From the NCBI GenBank assembly GCA_964416175.1, contig CAYQDF010000080.1, positions 1 to 14,523 on the forward strand: a stretch of 14,523 nucleotides of DNA, written 5' to 3'. The notes below the pieces were generated by a model. The model was not told the origin of the DNA, did not search any database, and was given only the letters and a program-made list of their open reading frames with translations. The stretch comes from CAYQDF01 sp964416175. Its GTDB lineage: Bacteria; Chloroflexota; Anaerolineae; Anaerolineales; UBA4823. Shown here piece after piece: positions 1 to 6,082 of the stretch (position 1 is its first letter; every line of letters starts with the position of its first letter). The translations under genes were made by a program, and so were the position numbers.

Positions 1-249
1 ATCGACCACATTCCTCTCGATGCCGGTGTTGTTCACCATGGCCTGTCCAACCTCGGTGAGGGTCGTCCACATCAGACCGATCACCAGGTTGATGCCGATG
101 AAGGCGATCCCGATGGTAATACCAGAGCGGAATGCCCGCCCAGGTTTGGCGCCCAGGATCAGAGCCACGATGAAGATGATTATCGGCAGCACTACGGTCG
201 CCCCCAGGTTGTCGATCAGTGCTTTTAGTGTTGTCAAAAAGGCGTCCAT
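1..249 (-). CDS. gatC: PTS galactitol-type transporter subunit IIC, N-terminal part (cut by window edge)
   Basis: The reverse strand is open from an ATG at 249 to the window edge, giving 83 residues that begin MDAFLTTLKALIDNLGATVV. Hydrophobic stretches at about residues 16-32 and 43-61 fit the first membrane segments of the GAT-family EIIC permease, as do the PIIIFI-ALILG and GITIGIAFIGINLVIGL patterns. EIIC forms the sugar channel in the inner membrane and works with the EIIB and EIIA encoded just upstream, 57 nt away in the same operon. A purine-rich GGGAGA lies about 10 nt before the ATG. Most of the protein (family length about 420-450 aa) lies outside the window. The family call is firm. 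The substrate could be galactitol or another polyol or pentose, because the GAT family is broader than galactitol. Confidence 0.88.
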   Translation of the reverse strand, partial: MDAFLTTLKALIDNLGATVVLPIIIFIVALILGAKPGRAFRSGITIGIAFIGINLVIGLMWTTLTEVGQAMVNNTGIERNVVD

Positions 250-306
250 AGCAGTGTCTTCTCCCTATCTGTATAAGAAGATTGATGGTTAGATGACTTT
301 TATTGA

Positions 307-594
307 TCAGGTCTGCAATGCTTTGACAATCTCTTCGATAGCTGCCTCCTTTCCAATTCCTGTCAAGAATGCCAGGGTCTGAATGACCGGTATGCCAACA
401 TCTTTCGGTACAGGCGTGGTTGTTACTATCAAGTCGTAACCGCTTGCCAGGCTCGGGACTTCCGCAGCCTTGCACTGCCGGGTGACCACTTTAATGCCGC
501 GCGTGGCCAGGGCCTCCTCGATCGCCCTTGCGACAACCGTAGAGGTTGCAATGGCTGTCCCACAGGCCACCAATATCCGTTTGGGTTGCGTCAT
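307..594 (-). CDS. gatB: PTS system galactitol-type EIIB component
   Basis: This 95-residue protein has the compact size and opening of EIIB-GAT: a beta strand (KRILVA) followed by the phosphocysteine loop CGTAIATS, with the acceptor Cys at residue 11. It is a soluble cytoplasmic carrier that receives phosphate from EIIA and hands it to the sugar bound by EIIC. The ATG at 594 is preceded by GGAGG with 7 nt spacing. The gene sits between EIIA (47 nt gap) and EIIC (57 nt gap), the usual GatABC order. The family call rests on the Cys loop, the length and the neighbours. The gat symbol denotes family, not proven substrate. Confidence 0.9.
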   Translation of the reverse strand: MTQPKRILVACGTAIATSTVVARAIEEALATRGIKVVTRQCKAAEVPSLASGYDLIVTTTPVPKDVGIPVIQTLAFLTGIGKEAAIEEIVKALQT

Positions 595-641
595 GTTGTT
601 ACCTCCATCCGATTCGTAATAACACCGGGATTGAATCCGAG

Positions 642-1103
642 TTACTTAAATGCCTTCTCAACATCGGAGTACGATCTGGCAGCCATCAATCTTTCGATCG
701 TCTCTTTGTTCTGGAGTACTTGCGAGATCTCTTGAAGCATCTCCACCTGTGATTTTGGCTGATCCAAAGCCATTAAGATTACCAGCTGCACGGGCACATC
801 TTCCTCTGGCGAAACCATGTTCTTAAACATGACCGGCTTTGACAGGGTTGCCAACGCCAGACCAGGAGAAATGACGTGTTCAACATCGGTGTGCGGGATT
901 GCAGCGTTGAATTTGCCATCCAGCGGCAGCCCGGTAGGCAGCTCACGCTCGCGGGCGAGCGCTGCCTGAACGAAGCTCTCCTTGACATACCCCGCTCGAT
1001 AGAGCCGGTTGCCGAGCTCCGTGATCACCTCCGATTTGTCTGCCGCCGATGATTGCAGGAGAACCGCCGAGGGTTCTAAGGCGCTCAAGATCTTGTCGGA
1101 CAT
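642..1103 (-). CDS. gatA: PTS fructose/mannitol/galactitol-type EIIA component
   Basis: This 153-residue EIIA of the PTS_EIIA type-2 fold is close to E. coli GatA in length. It shows the conserved ARERELPTGL segment (about 50-59) and the active-site IPH motif, with the phospho-accepting His near residue 71 (AAIPHTD). It takes phosphate from HPr, which is not in the window, and passes it to EIIB. An in-frame ATG at 1154 would add 17 residues that do not resemble the family. I chose the ATG at 1103 because AAGGGA lies 4 nt upstream and the sequence then begins MSDKIL. It is the first gene of the leftward PTS operon and is probably driven by the promoter at 1210-1238. Confidence 0.9.
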   Translation of the reverse strand: MSDKILSALEPSAVLLQSSAADKSEVITELGNRLYRAGYVKESFVQAALARERELPTGLPLDGKFNAAIPHTDVEHVISPGLALATLSKPVMFKNMVSPEEDVPVQLVILMALDQPKSQVEMLQEISQVLQNKETIERLMAARSYSDVEKAFK

Positions 1104-1133
1104 CGAATCCCTTATGCAATGCAGATTGGCTTG

Positions 1134-1176
1134 CCCGGAGGAATAGGTTCCCATTCCAAATTATGGGTACTCCGGG
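1134..1176 (-). promoter_or_regulatory. Nested stem-loop in the PTS operon leader
   Basis: CCCGGAG (1134-1140) and CTCCGGG (1170-1176) are perfect complements. They enclose a second pair, CCCAT (1150-1154) and ATGGG (1163-1167), with an 8-nt apical loop. If transcription starts near 1203, this structure lies in the untranslated leader of the EIIA mRNA, about 30 nt before the start codon. No U-tract follows, so it is not a standard terminator. A role in mRNA stability or as a target for a PTS antiterminator-type protein is possible but not shown. Confidence 0.4.
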
Positions 1177-1209
1177 AATCTCAAGAGTGTCCGTTAGATT
1201 TCCTGAATC

Positions 1210-1238
1210 ATGTTAGCATAGCTGGTTCGCAGTGTCAA
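1210..1238 (-). promoter_or_regulatory. Sigma-70-type promoter of the PTS operon
   Basis: On the reverse strand a perfect -35 box TTGACA (1233-1238) is followed by a 17-nt spacer and a -10 box TAACAT (1210-1215). The -10 is preceded by TGC, so it is also an extended -10. The expected start point is near 1203, leaving a leader of about 100 nt before the EIIA ATG. Box sequences, spacing and position upstream of the first gene all agree. Confidence 0.7.
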
Positions 1239-1286
1239 TCCAGTGCGGAAGTTGGCAGCTTTGTTCAATTCTCTCGCAGGCGTACA

Positions 1287-1295
1287 TGTTAAAAT
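1287..1295 (+). promoter_or_regulatory. Possible extended -10 promoter for the PLP enzyme gene
   Basis: TGTTAAAAT forms an extended -10 (TG, one base, TAAAAT) 33 nt before the ATG at 1329. No convincing -35 lies at the correct distance; TTGTTC at 1261 is too far. The leader would be about 27 nt, too short for a riboswitch. This is weak evidence from the motif alone. Confidence 0.35.
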
Positions 1296-1328
1296 CCTCG
1301 CAGATCTCTTAAGTCAGGAGCTCGCAAC

Positions 1329-2561
1329 ATGTCTGAATTACCCAAAAGGTCATTCCAAACCCGTGCAGTGCACACCGGTGAGTGTGCGCCTCTGGGTGAC
1401 TACACCCCGGTCAGCCCACCGATCTACGCCACAGTTGGCTACCTGTACGAGGCCATGGATCAACTCGATGCGGTTTTTGAGGGGTCGCGTCCGGGGTATA
1501 TCTACGCGCGGTATGGGGGGCCGACCGTAGCAGCTTTTGAAGCTGCGGTCGCAGACCTGGAAGGCGCTGAGGCCGCGCAAGCTTATTCCTCCGGGATGGC
1601 AGCTCTGCACGCCGCTCTCCTGGCGGCCGGTGTCCGGGCAGGACGATCGGTCGTGGCAGCTTATGACCTCTACGGCGCGACTTTCACCTTGCTGAGGACC
1701 CTTCTCAGCGAGTTGGATGTTCAGGTGGTTTACGCGGACGTGTCGGATCTGAATTCAGTTGAAATGGCATTGAGAGCATACCAGCCCGTGGCGCTCCTGA
1801 TAGAGACCGTCTCTAACCCACTGTTGAAGGTGGCTGATGTACCCTCCCTGGCAGATTTAGCGCACCGGCACGGGGTACAGCTCCTGGTGGACAACACCTT
1901 TGCCACCCCAACTCTCTTCAATCCCCTGGCTCATGGGGCGGACTTCGTGATCCATAGCGCCACCAAGTACCTGGCCGGGCACGGCGACGTGCTGGCTGGG
2001 GTGGTCGCGACTTCCCAGGTAAACCGGCAAAAACTCTTCGAGCTGAACAAGCTGGTCGGGAGCGTGTTGGGACCTTTCGAGGCCTGGCTGGCATTGCGCG
2101 GCCTCAAGACCTTGCCACTGCGCACCCGTCAGCAGTTTGACAATGCCTTGGAGATTTCGCGGTGGTTAAGCCGCCACCCGCGCGTGAAGCGCGTCATTTA
2201 CCCCGGCCTGCCGGATCACCCCCAACACGCTTTGGCCTCCAGGTTGTTCGGCGGGAAAGGATTTGGGGGCGTTTTGTCGTTCGAGATCGATGGCGATCGG
2301 CGGGCGATAACATCCGGAGGACCTGAGCGCCCGGCTTTTCGCTTCATGGATGCGCTCCAACTTTGCCTGCCAGCCGCCACCCTCGGGGACATCTACACCG
2401 AGGTGCTGCACCCAGCGACCGCTTCCCACCGCAGCCTGAGCGCCGCCGAGCGGGAGCGGATCGGCATAACCGATGATTTGGTGCGCCTGTCGGCTGGCAT
2501 CGAAGCAGTCGAAGATATCATCGCTGACCTGGACCAGGCGTTAACTGAGGCAACCGATTGA
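1329..2561 (+). CDS. PLP-dependent trans-sulfuration enzyme (cystathionine gamma-synthase / gamma-lyase family)
   Basis: This 410-residue Cys/Met-metabolism PLP enzyme acts on C-S bonds of cysteine, homocysteine or methionine derivatives. Visible family features are the YARYGGPT segment (59-66), SSGMAA around the phosphate-binding turn (87-92), YDLYG with the conserved Tyr near 115, LVDNTF with the pyridine-nitrogen Asp near 188, and SATKYLAGHGD with the PLP lysine at about 213. The length is slightly above the usual 380-400. The ATG at 1329 has AGGAG 8 nt upstream. The gene stands alone and diverges from the PTS operon. The exact reaction (cystathionine gamma-synthase, gamma-lyase, methionine gamma-lyase or O-acetylhomoserine sulfhydrylase) cannot be decided by reading, and nothing nearby belongs to methionine synthesis. 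Confidence 0.92.
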   Translation: MSELPKRSFQTRAVHTGECAPLGDYTPVSPPIYATVGYLYEAMDQLDAVFEGSRPGYIYARYGGPTVAAFEAAVADLEGAEAAQAYSSGMAALHAALLAAGVRAGRSVVAAYDLYGATFTLLRTLLSELDVQVVYADVSDLNSVEMALRAYQPVALLIETVSNPLLKVADVPSLADLAHRHGVQLLVDNTFATPTLFNPLAHGADFVIHSATKYLAGHGDVLAGVVATSQVNRQKLFELNKLVGSVLGPFEAWLALRGLKTLPLRTRQQFDNALEISRWLSRHPRVKRVIYPGLPDHPQHALASRLFGGKGFGGVLSFEIDGDRRAITSGGPERPAFRFMDALQLCLPAATLGDIYTEVLHPATASHRSLSAAERERIGITDDLVRLSAGIEAVEDIIADLDQALTEATD

Positions 2562-2587
2562 TCCAGGCAGCTGGACGCAACTCAAAC

Positions 2588-2624
2588 GCAGCAGCCCGAT
2601 AGCTCAAGACTACCAGGCTGCTGC
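2588..2624. terminator. Stem-loop between convergent genes, likely bidirectional terminator
   Basis: GCAGCAGCC (2588-2596) and GGCTGCTGC (2616-2624) form a perfect 9-bp stem with a 19-nt loop. It lies 26 nt after the PLP enzyme stop and 22 nt after the permease stop on the other strand. A position between two convergent ends suits a shared terminator. Neither side has a true U-run, although the leftward product continues GTTTGAGTT. It may act with Rho or only protect 3' ends. Confidence 0.5.
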
Positions 2625-2646
2625 AATCGAACCGGGTCGCTACCGC

Positions 2647-3633
2647 TCAGGCGCGGATCTCCTGCCGCTGGAAGAGGACATACCCCAGAGCAAACAGCAG
2701 GATCGTGGCGGCGATCAGCCCAGTCAGCTGCGGCCAGGTCAGGATGAGGCTCTGGCCGAGGGGCAGAGGTGCGCCAATGATCGCTCCTTGCAGCTGCGAC
2801 GGCAGCAAGAAGCCCAAAGACCGGACCGAGGGCTGAAGCAGAGCGACCATGGTCTCGGCGTAGAGCGTGTTCGGGGAAAACCTTCCCAGGCTCTGGGCGA
2901 GCTGTGCCTGAGCGAGGATCTCCTGTGGAAAACCGACCCGCACAGGTCGAACGGCCTGCGCCATCAAGTCCGCCAGGATCTCCCAAAACACAGTGAAGAA
3001 GAGCCACACGGCGATCGAGGCCAGGGCTGCGGTGGCTGGCTGGCGGAAGGTGATCGAGAAAGTCAGCGCCAGCGCCAGCCAGATCCCGCCGTAGAAGATG
3101 GTTGCCAGCAGGAACAGGAAGCTGCGGCCCACTTCCTCGGCGCTGGGCGGCAGCCCCAATCCGATCAGGCCCAGGCCGATGATCAACAGCCAGATCGCGG
3201 TCAGTACGATGGTCTGGGTGAAGAATCCTCCCAAGAACTTTCCCAACAACAAGGCGTCCCGATAGATGGGCTGGGCCAGCAGCCGTGAAAGCGTGCGCCG
3301 GTTGAACTCCCCGTTGATCGCATCGAACGCCAGCGCGATCGAGATGAGGGGCACCAGAAAAAGCAGGAAACCAACAAAAGCCGGTATTGGATCGCGTGCG
3401 GTCGTGAACAACTTCAGGAAAATGAACCGATCCTGGCCGACGTTTTCTCGCAGACTCTGCAAAGCAGTATAGATTGTCCCCCCCGCAGTCAGTACGATCA
3501 GGATTTCCAGGATGCGCATACGAGCGCTGGTCAGGTGATCAGCCATTTCCTTAAGGACGACTGCCCAGAGACCTGTCCAGGGTGAACCTTCCCTGGTTGT
3601 TTGAGACCTGGTTCGTTCAATTTGCTGCGCCAT
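2647..3633 (-). CDS. ABC-2 type transporter permease
   Basis: This 328-residue integral membrane protein has six hydrophobic segments: LEILIVLTAGGTIY, FVGFLLFLVPLISIALAF, TIVLTAIWLLIIGLGLIGL, LLATIFYGGIWLALALTF, ALASIAVWLFFTVFWEIL and the C-terminal LIAATILLFALGYVLF. The FNRRTLSRLLAQPIYR stretch after the second segment is typical of ABC-2 permeases of the NosY/YtrC kind. It pairs with the ATPase encoded immediately upstream. An in-frame ATG at 3738 lies deep inside the ATPase gene. The ATG at 3633 has a near-perfect Shine-Dalgarno sequence (3637-3645), so I use it. The resulting 17-nt overlap with the ATPase suggests translational coupling. Substrate is unknown. Confidence 0.88.
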   Translation of the reverse strand: MAQQIERTRSQTTREGSPWTGLWAVVLKEMADHLTSARMRILEILIVLTAGGTIYTALQSLRENVGQDRFIFLKLFTTARDPIPAFVGFLLFLVPLISIALAFDAINGEFNRRTLSRLLAQPIYRDALLLGKFLGGFFTQTIVLTAIWLLIIGLGLIGLGLPPSAEEVGRSFLFLLATIFYGGIWLALALTFSITFRQPATAALASIAVWLFFTVFWEILADLMAQAVRPVRVGFPQEILAQAQLAQSLGRFSPNTLYAETMVALLQPSVRSLGFLLPSQLQGAIIGAPLPLGQSLILTWPQLTGLIAATILLFALGYVLFQRQEIRA

Positions 3634-4567
3634 GTTCCACCTCCTGGAAGTAACGGCTGTAGATGTCATCCAGGCTCTGCGTCTCCACATCAAGCCGGAG
3701 CAGCCTGCCTCCCGCGGAGACCACGGAATCGGCAACATCAGGCCGGATGTCCTTTTCGGCCTCTACCTCCAGGATCCGATCGTCGCGGGTGATCACATTC
3801 ACCACTCCCGGAAGGCTCCGCAAGGCGCCTGCCAGCTCCTGTCGGGAACCATCCACTTCGAGGCGGATCCGGTATGCACCGCCCAGGACCTGGCGGGCCA
3901 GCTCGGGGACGCTGCCTACCAGGACCATTCTCCCTTCCCGGAAAAGACCGACCCGGTCGCAGGTCGCCTGGACCTGGTGCAGCAGGTGGGAGGCAAGAAG
4001 GATGGTGATCCCCTCATCTTTGAGGGACAGGATTATTTTGAGGAATTCACGCGCGCCCTCTGGGTCCAGCCCCTGGGTTGGTTCATCCATGATAATGAGC
4101 TGGGGGCGCTTGAGCAGCACGTCTGCGACGCCCAGGCGTTGGCGCATGCCGCGCGAGTACGTTTCCACTCGCTGGTTCGCCACTTGGGAGAGACCCACCC
4201 GGTCCAACGCTTCCCGGATGCGGGAGTTCAGGTCGCCGCGTGGGATGCCATTCAGCTTTGCAGTATAGGCGAGATTTTCGACCGCGGTCAGCTCATCATA
4301 AAAACCGATCAAGTCCGGCATATAACCCACGCGGGCTTTCACGCTGAGCGGTCGGCGCGCCGGGTCCATTCCCAAGACGCGCACATTGCCGGAAGTTGGT
4401 TCGGTCAGACCCAGCAGCATCAGAATAGTGGTGGTTTTTCCAGCCCCGTTCGGCCCGAGCAATCCGAAGATCTCCCCTGCCCTCACCGAGAGGTCCAGCC
4501 GGTCCACGGCTGTAAAATTGCCGTATTTCTTGGTCAGGTCGTGGGTTTCGATCACGAGCTCTGCCAT
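3617..4567 (-). CDS. ABC transporter ATP-binding protein
   Basis: This 316-residue nucleotide-binding subunit has all core motifs: Walker A GPNGAGKT (38-45), a signature loop YSRGMRQR (137-144), Walker B LIIMDEP (157-163) with the catalytic Glu, a D-loop (QGLDPEG) and the switch His near 194. The Q-loop position reads GYMPD, so the usual Gln is replaced, which is common in export-type CcmA/NosF/BcrA-like ATPases. About 90 residues follow the ATPase core, typical of that group. GGAGGGTGG lies just before the ATG at 4567. It follows the NEW3 protein gene by 19 nt and overlaps the permease gene by 17 nt, so the three form one operon. It energises the ABC-2 permease; direction is probably export, and substrate is unknown. 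Confidence 0.93.
   Translation of the reverse strand: MAELVIETHDLTKKYGNFTAVDRLDLSVRAGEIFGLLGPNGAGKTTTILMLLGLTEPTSGNVRVLGMDPARRPLSVKARVGYMPDLIGFYDELTAVENLAYTAKLNGIPRGDLNSRIREALDRVGLSQVANQRVETYSRGMRQRLGVADVLLKRPQLIIMDEPTQGLDPEGAREFLKIILSLKDEGITILLASHLLHQVQATCDRVGLFREGRMVLVGSVPELARQVLGGAYRIRLEVDGSRQELAGALRSLPGVVNVITRDDRILEVEAEKDIRPDVADSVVSAGGRLLRLDVETQSLDDIYSRYFQEVEHGAAN
3637..3645 (-). promoter_or_regulatory. Ribosome binding site that fixes the permease start
   Basis: AGGAGGTGG reads on the reverse strand 3 nt before the ATG at 3633, with the AGGAGG core 6 nt from it. It lies inside the end of the ATPase gene. It supports the shorter permease over the 363-residue form that would start at 3738. 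Confidence 0.75.
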
Positions 4568-4586
4568 GGTTCCACCCTCCGATTAC

Positions 4587-5771
4587 TTACCGGCGACCGA
4601 AGCGCATGACTGCCAGCGCGACGACTCCCAGAGCGACAGCTACCAGGCCGACACCCACGATGCCCCACAGCGTGGAGGTGACCACCGTGATGCGGAAGTC
4701 CGCCGATTGTGATGCGCCTTCCCCCGGCTGAGCCCGCACGGTCACCACGTAGTCCCCGGCAACCGCCTGATCGGCGGGGCGGATTTTGGCAGTAACCTCG
4801 ACCTCCGCACCCAACGGGATCTCAGGCACGAGTTCTGGTTCGAAGGTCACTGTCCAGCCGTTTGGCGCTGAGGAGCTCAGCTTGATATCATGCGCCGGTG
4901 CGCTGCCGGTGTTGCGGACGATGACTCTGATCGGGGTCTCGCGAGATGCATTGACCTGCGCGGAGAGCCGCCCGTCGGGAGCGGTGACTTCCAGATCAGG
5001 CTGACCGGTGACCACTGCCGCCAGTTCCAGGACTGCTTCCGCTTCTCCGCCCTGGGCCAGCACCGTGATAGGGTAGCTGCCCGCCGGCACGTTCGAGAAA
5101 GGCTGTGCTTCTATGCTGACTGTCTTGGATTCGTTCGCACTGAGAGGCACACTGGTCACATCCTGCCCGCTGAGCCTGAAGGAGACGGTGAAGAAGCTGG
5201 GTGCCTGGGCGACCAGATTCACCGTGAGGTCCTCCTCCCCTTCGTTCTTCAGAGTCGTACTGAAGCGGAACGTCGTCGTCGGGTTGCCGCGCAGGGTGGG
5301 CAGTTCCGCTTCGAATGTCAGGCTGGGCGGCAGTTTTTCCTGGACAATCAGCTCGATGGGCACCTCTACAGTTGCCAAATCGCTGCGCCCGATGACGGTC
5401 AGGTTGACTGTGCCAGGTTCGCCGTTCGCCGGCGTTTCGATGCGCAGATCGATCGAGGTTTCTTCACCACGTTTGACGTAGACGGAATGGATGATCTCGC
5501 CCCCGCCGCGGAACGTGGCAGTCCAGCCTTCCGGCAGTCCCTCGATCTCCAATTCAACCGCCTGCGCCTCCTCGCCGGCCTCCAGGTTGATGTCCAGGCT
5601 GGAGGTTTCTCCCAATCCGATCACCTGGCTGGGGTAAGGGGTGTAAATGGACAGCACTGGAGGGGTAGAGGTAGGAGTAGGCGATTCCTCTTGAGCCATC
5701 GCTGGCGCTGGGACGATTAAAACAAACAACGCCAGTGATATCAACAGGATGAACGTCCAAAAGGTACGCAT
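4587..5771 (-). CDS. Secreted, C-terminally anchored NEW3-repeat protein linked to the ABC transporter
   Basis: The 394-residue product opens with a clear signal peptide (hydrophobic 5-20, cleavage after APAMA at about residue 26). A short Pro/Thr linker follows, then three beta-sandwich repeats at about 40-145, 150-255 and 258-360. Repeats 1 and 3 share the GLPEGW / APNGWTVTF pattern and a later G-Y-VTV strand, as in NPCBM-associated NEW3 domains (COG1470-like). One membrane helix (about 366-388) ends in the positive tail RFGRR. The predicted topology is an extracellular repeat region anchored by its C-terminus. The ATG at 5771 has GGAGG 7 nt upstream. As first gene of the operon it may be a surface partner or substrate-handling subunit of the transporter. 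The domain call is good; the function is unknown. Confidence 0.85.
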   Translation of the reverse strand: MRTFWTFILLISLALFVLIVPAPAMAQEESPTPTSTPPVLSIYTPYPSQVIGLGETSSLDINLEAGEEAQAVELEIEGLPEGWTATFRGGGEIIHSVYVKRGEETSIDLRIETPANGEPGTVNLTVIGRSDLATVEVPIELIVQEKLPPSLTFEAELPTLRGNPTTTFRFSTTLKNEGEEDLTVNLVAQAPSFFTVSFRLSGQDVTSVPLSANESKTVSIEAQPFSNVPAGSYPITVLAQGGEAEAVLELAAVVTGQPDLEVTAPDGRLSAQVNASRETPIRVIVRNTGSAPAHDIKLSSSAPNGWTVTFEPELVPEIPLGAEVEVTAKIRPADQAVAGDYVVTVRAQPGEGASQSADFRITVVTSTLWGIVGVGLVAVALGVVALAVMRFGRR

Positions 5772-5871
5772 AATGGAACCTCCAAAGGTATTGATATGGT
5801 TTGGCGTTTAATAAAATGACCTACATGTCAGAATGTTTTCTTCCGCTCCTCCTGAAAACCAAATTCCCGCG

Positions 5872-5905
5872 CGACACTTGCCGGTCGTGCCGGTTTTGCG
5901 TGTCG
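5872..5905. repeat. Inverted repeat / hairpin in the divergent intergenic region
   Basis: CGACAC (5872-5877) pairs with GTGTCG (5900-5905), and inside it CCGG (5881-5884) pairs with CCGG (5890-5893) around a 5-nt loop. It lies about 100 nt upstream of the NEW3 operon start. It could be an operator or a leader structure; nothing in the sequence decides. Confidence 0.35.
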
Positions 5906-5910
5906 ATGAT

Positions 5911-5949
5911 AATCAAAAATTGATTGGAATTCGATTAATCCTGTATATG
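5911..5949 (+). promoter_or_regulatory. Candidate promoter with overlapping AATCAA/TTGATT palindrome
   Basis: AATCAA (5911-5916) and TTGATT (5920-5925) form a palindrome with a 3-nt centre, followed by the self-complementary GATTAATC (5933-5940). The right arm TTGATT also works as a -35 box, with TATATG (5944-5949) as a -10 after 18 nt. A repressor bound to the palindrome would block the -35. It could drive the SorC-dehydrogenase operon. Motif evidence only. Confidence 0.4.
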
Positions 5950-5975
5950 AGTTGTATAAGAAAATGAGAGATCCA

Positions 5976-5997
5976 ATAATACACAAATGTGTATAAT
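5976..5997 (+). promoter_or_regulatory. Operator-like palindrome overlapping a consensus -10 box
   Basis: ATACACA (5979-5985), a 2-nt centre and TGTGTAT (5988-5994) form a perfect 16-bp palindrome. Two further matching pairs, separated by one mismatch, extend it to 22 bp. Its right half contains a perfect TATAAT (5992-5997), although no good -35 is visible upstream. The site lies 86 nt before the likely start of the SorC-type regulator. Autoregulation by that protein is the simplest reading, inferred from position and symmetry. Confidence 0.5.
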
Positions 5998-6025
5998 CTG
6001 CTCATAAGTGCAAAAGATCGGGTAT

Positions 6026-6062
6026 AGTTGGGACGACTGGCATGGCACATGTCCTCCCAACT
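6026..6062 (+). promoter_or_regulatory. Leader hairpin just before the SorC-regulator ribosome binding site
   Basis: AGTTGGGA (6026-6033) pairs perfectly with TCCCAACT (6055-6062). A C-C mismatch is followed by a further GAC/GTC pairing (6035-6037, 6051-6053). The structure ends 7 nt before the GGAGG at 6070. If transcription starts near 6004 it would fill most of the leader. It may affect translation or mRNA life. No U-run follows, so it is not a classic terminator. Confidence 0.45.
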
Positions 6063-6069
6063 TGTAAAT

Positions 6070-6074
6070 GGAGG
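6070..6074 (+). promoter_or_regulatory. Ribosome binding site supporting a TTG start
   Basis: GGAGG at 6070-6074 lies 8 nt before an in-frame TTG at 6083. The alternative ATG at 6068 overlaps this motif and has no Shine-Dalgarno sequence of its own (CCAACTTGTAA precedes it). The TTG start removes only five residues. Confidence 0.55.
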
Positions 6075-6082
6075 CGGCACCC

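Noticed and set aside
1261..1266. TTGTTC as -35 box for the PLP enzyme gene
   Set aside because: The spacing to TAAAAT at 1290 is 23 nt, too long for a sigma-70 promoter.
3632..4609. 325-residue open frame antisense to the ABC ATPase gene
   Set aside because: The opposite strand holds a complete ATPase with all catalytic motifs. The antisense frame shows no family features.
4890..5720. 276-residue open frame antisense to the NEW3 protein gene
   Set aside because: It is Arg/Gly/Asp-rich with no domain, while the reverse strand has a signal peptide, repeats and a membrane anchor in a clear reading frame.
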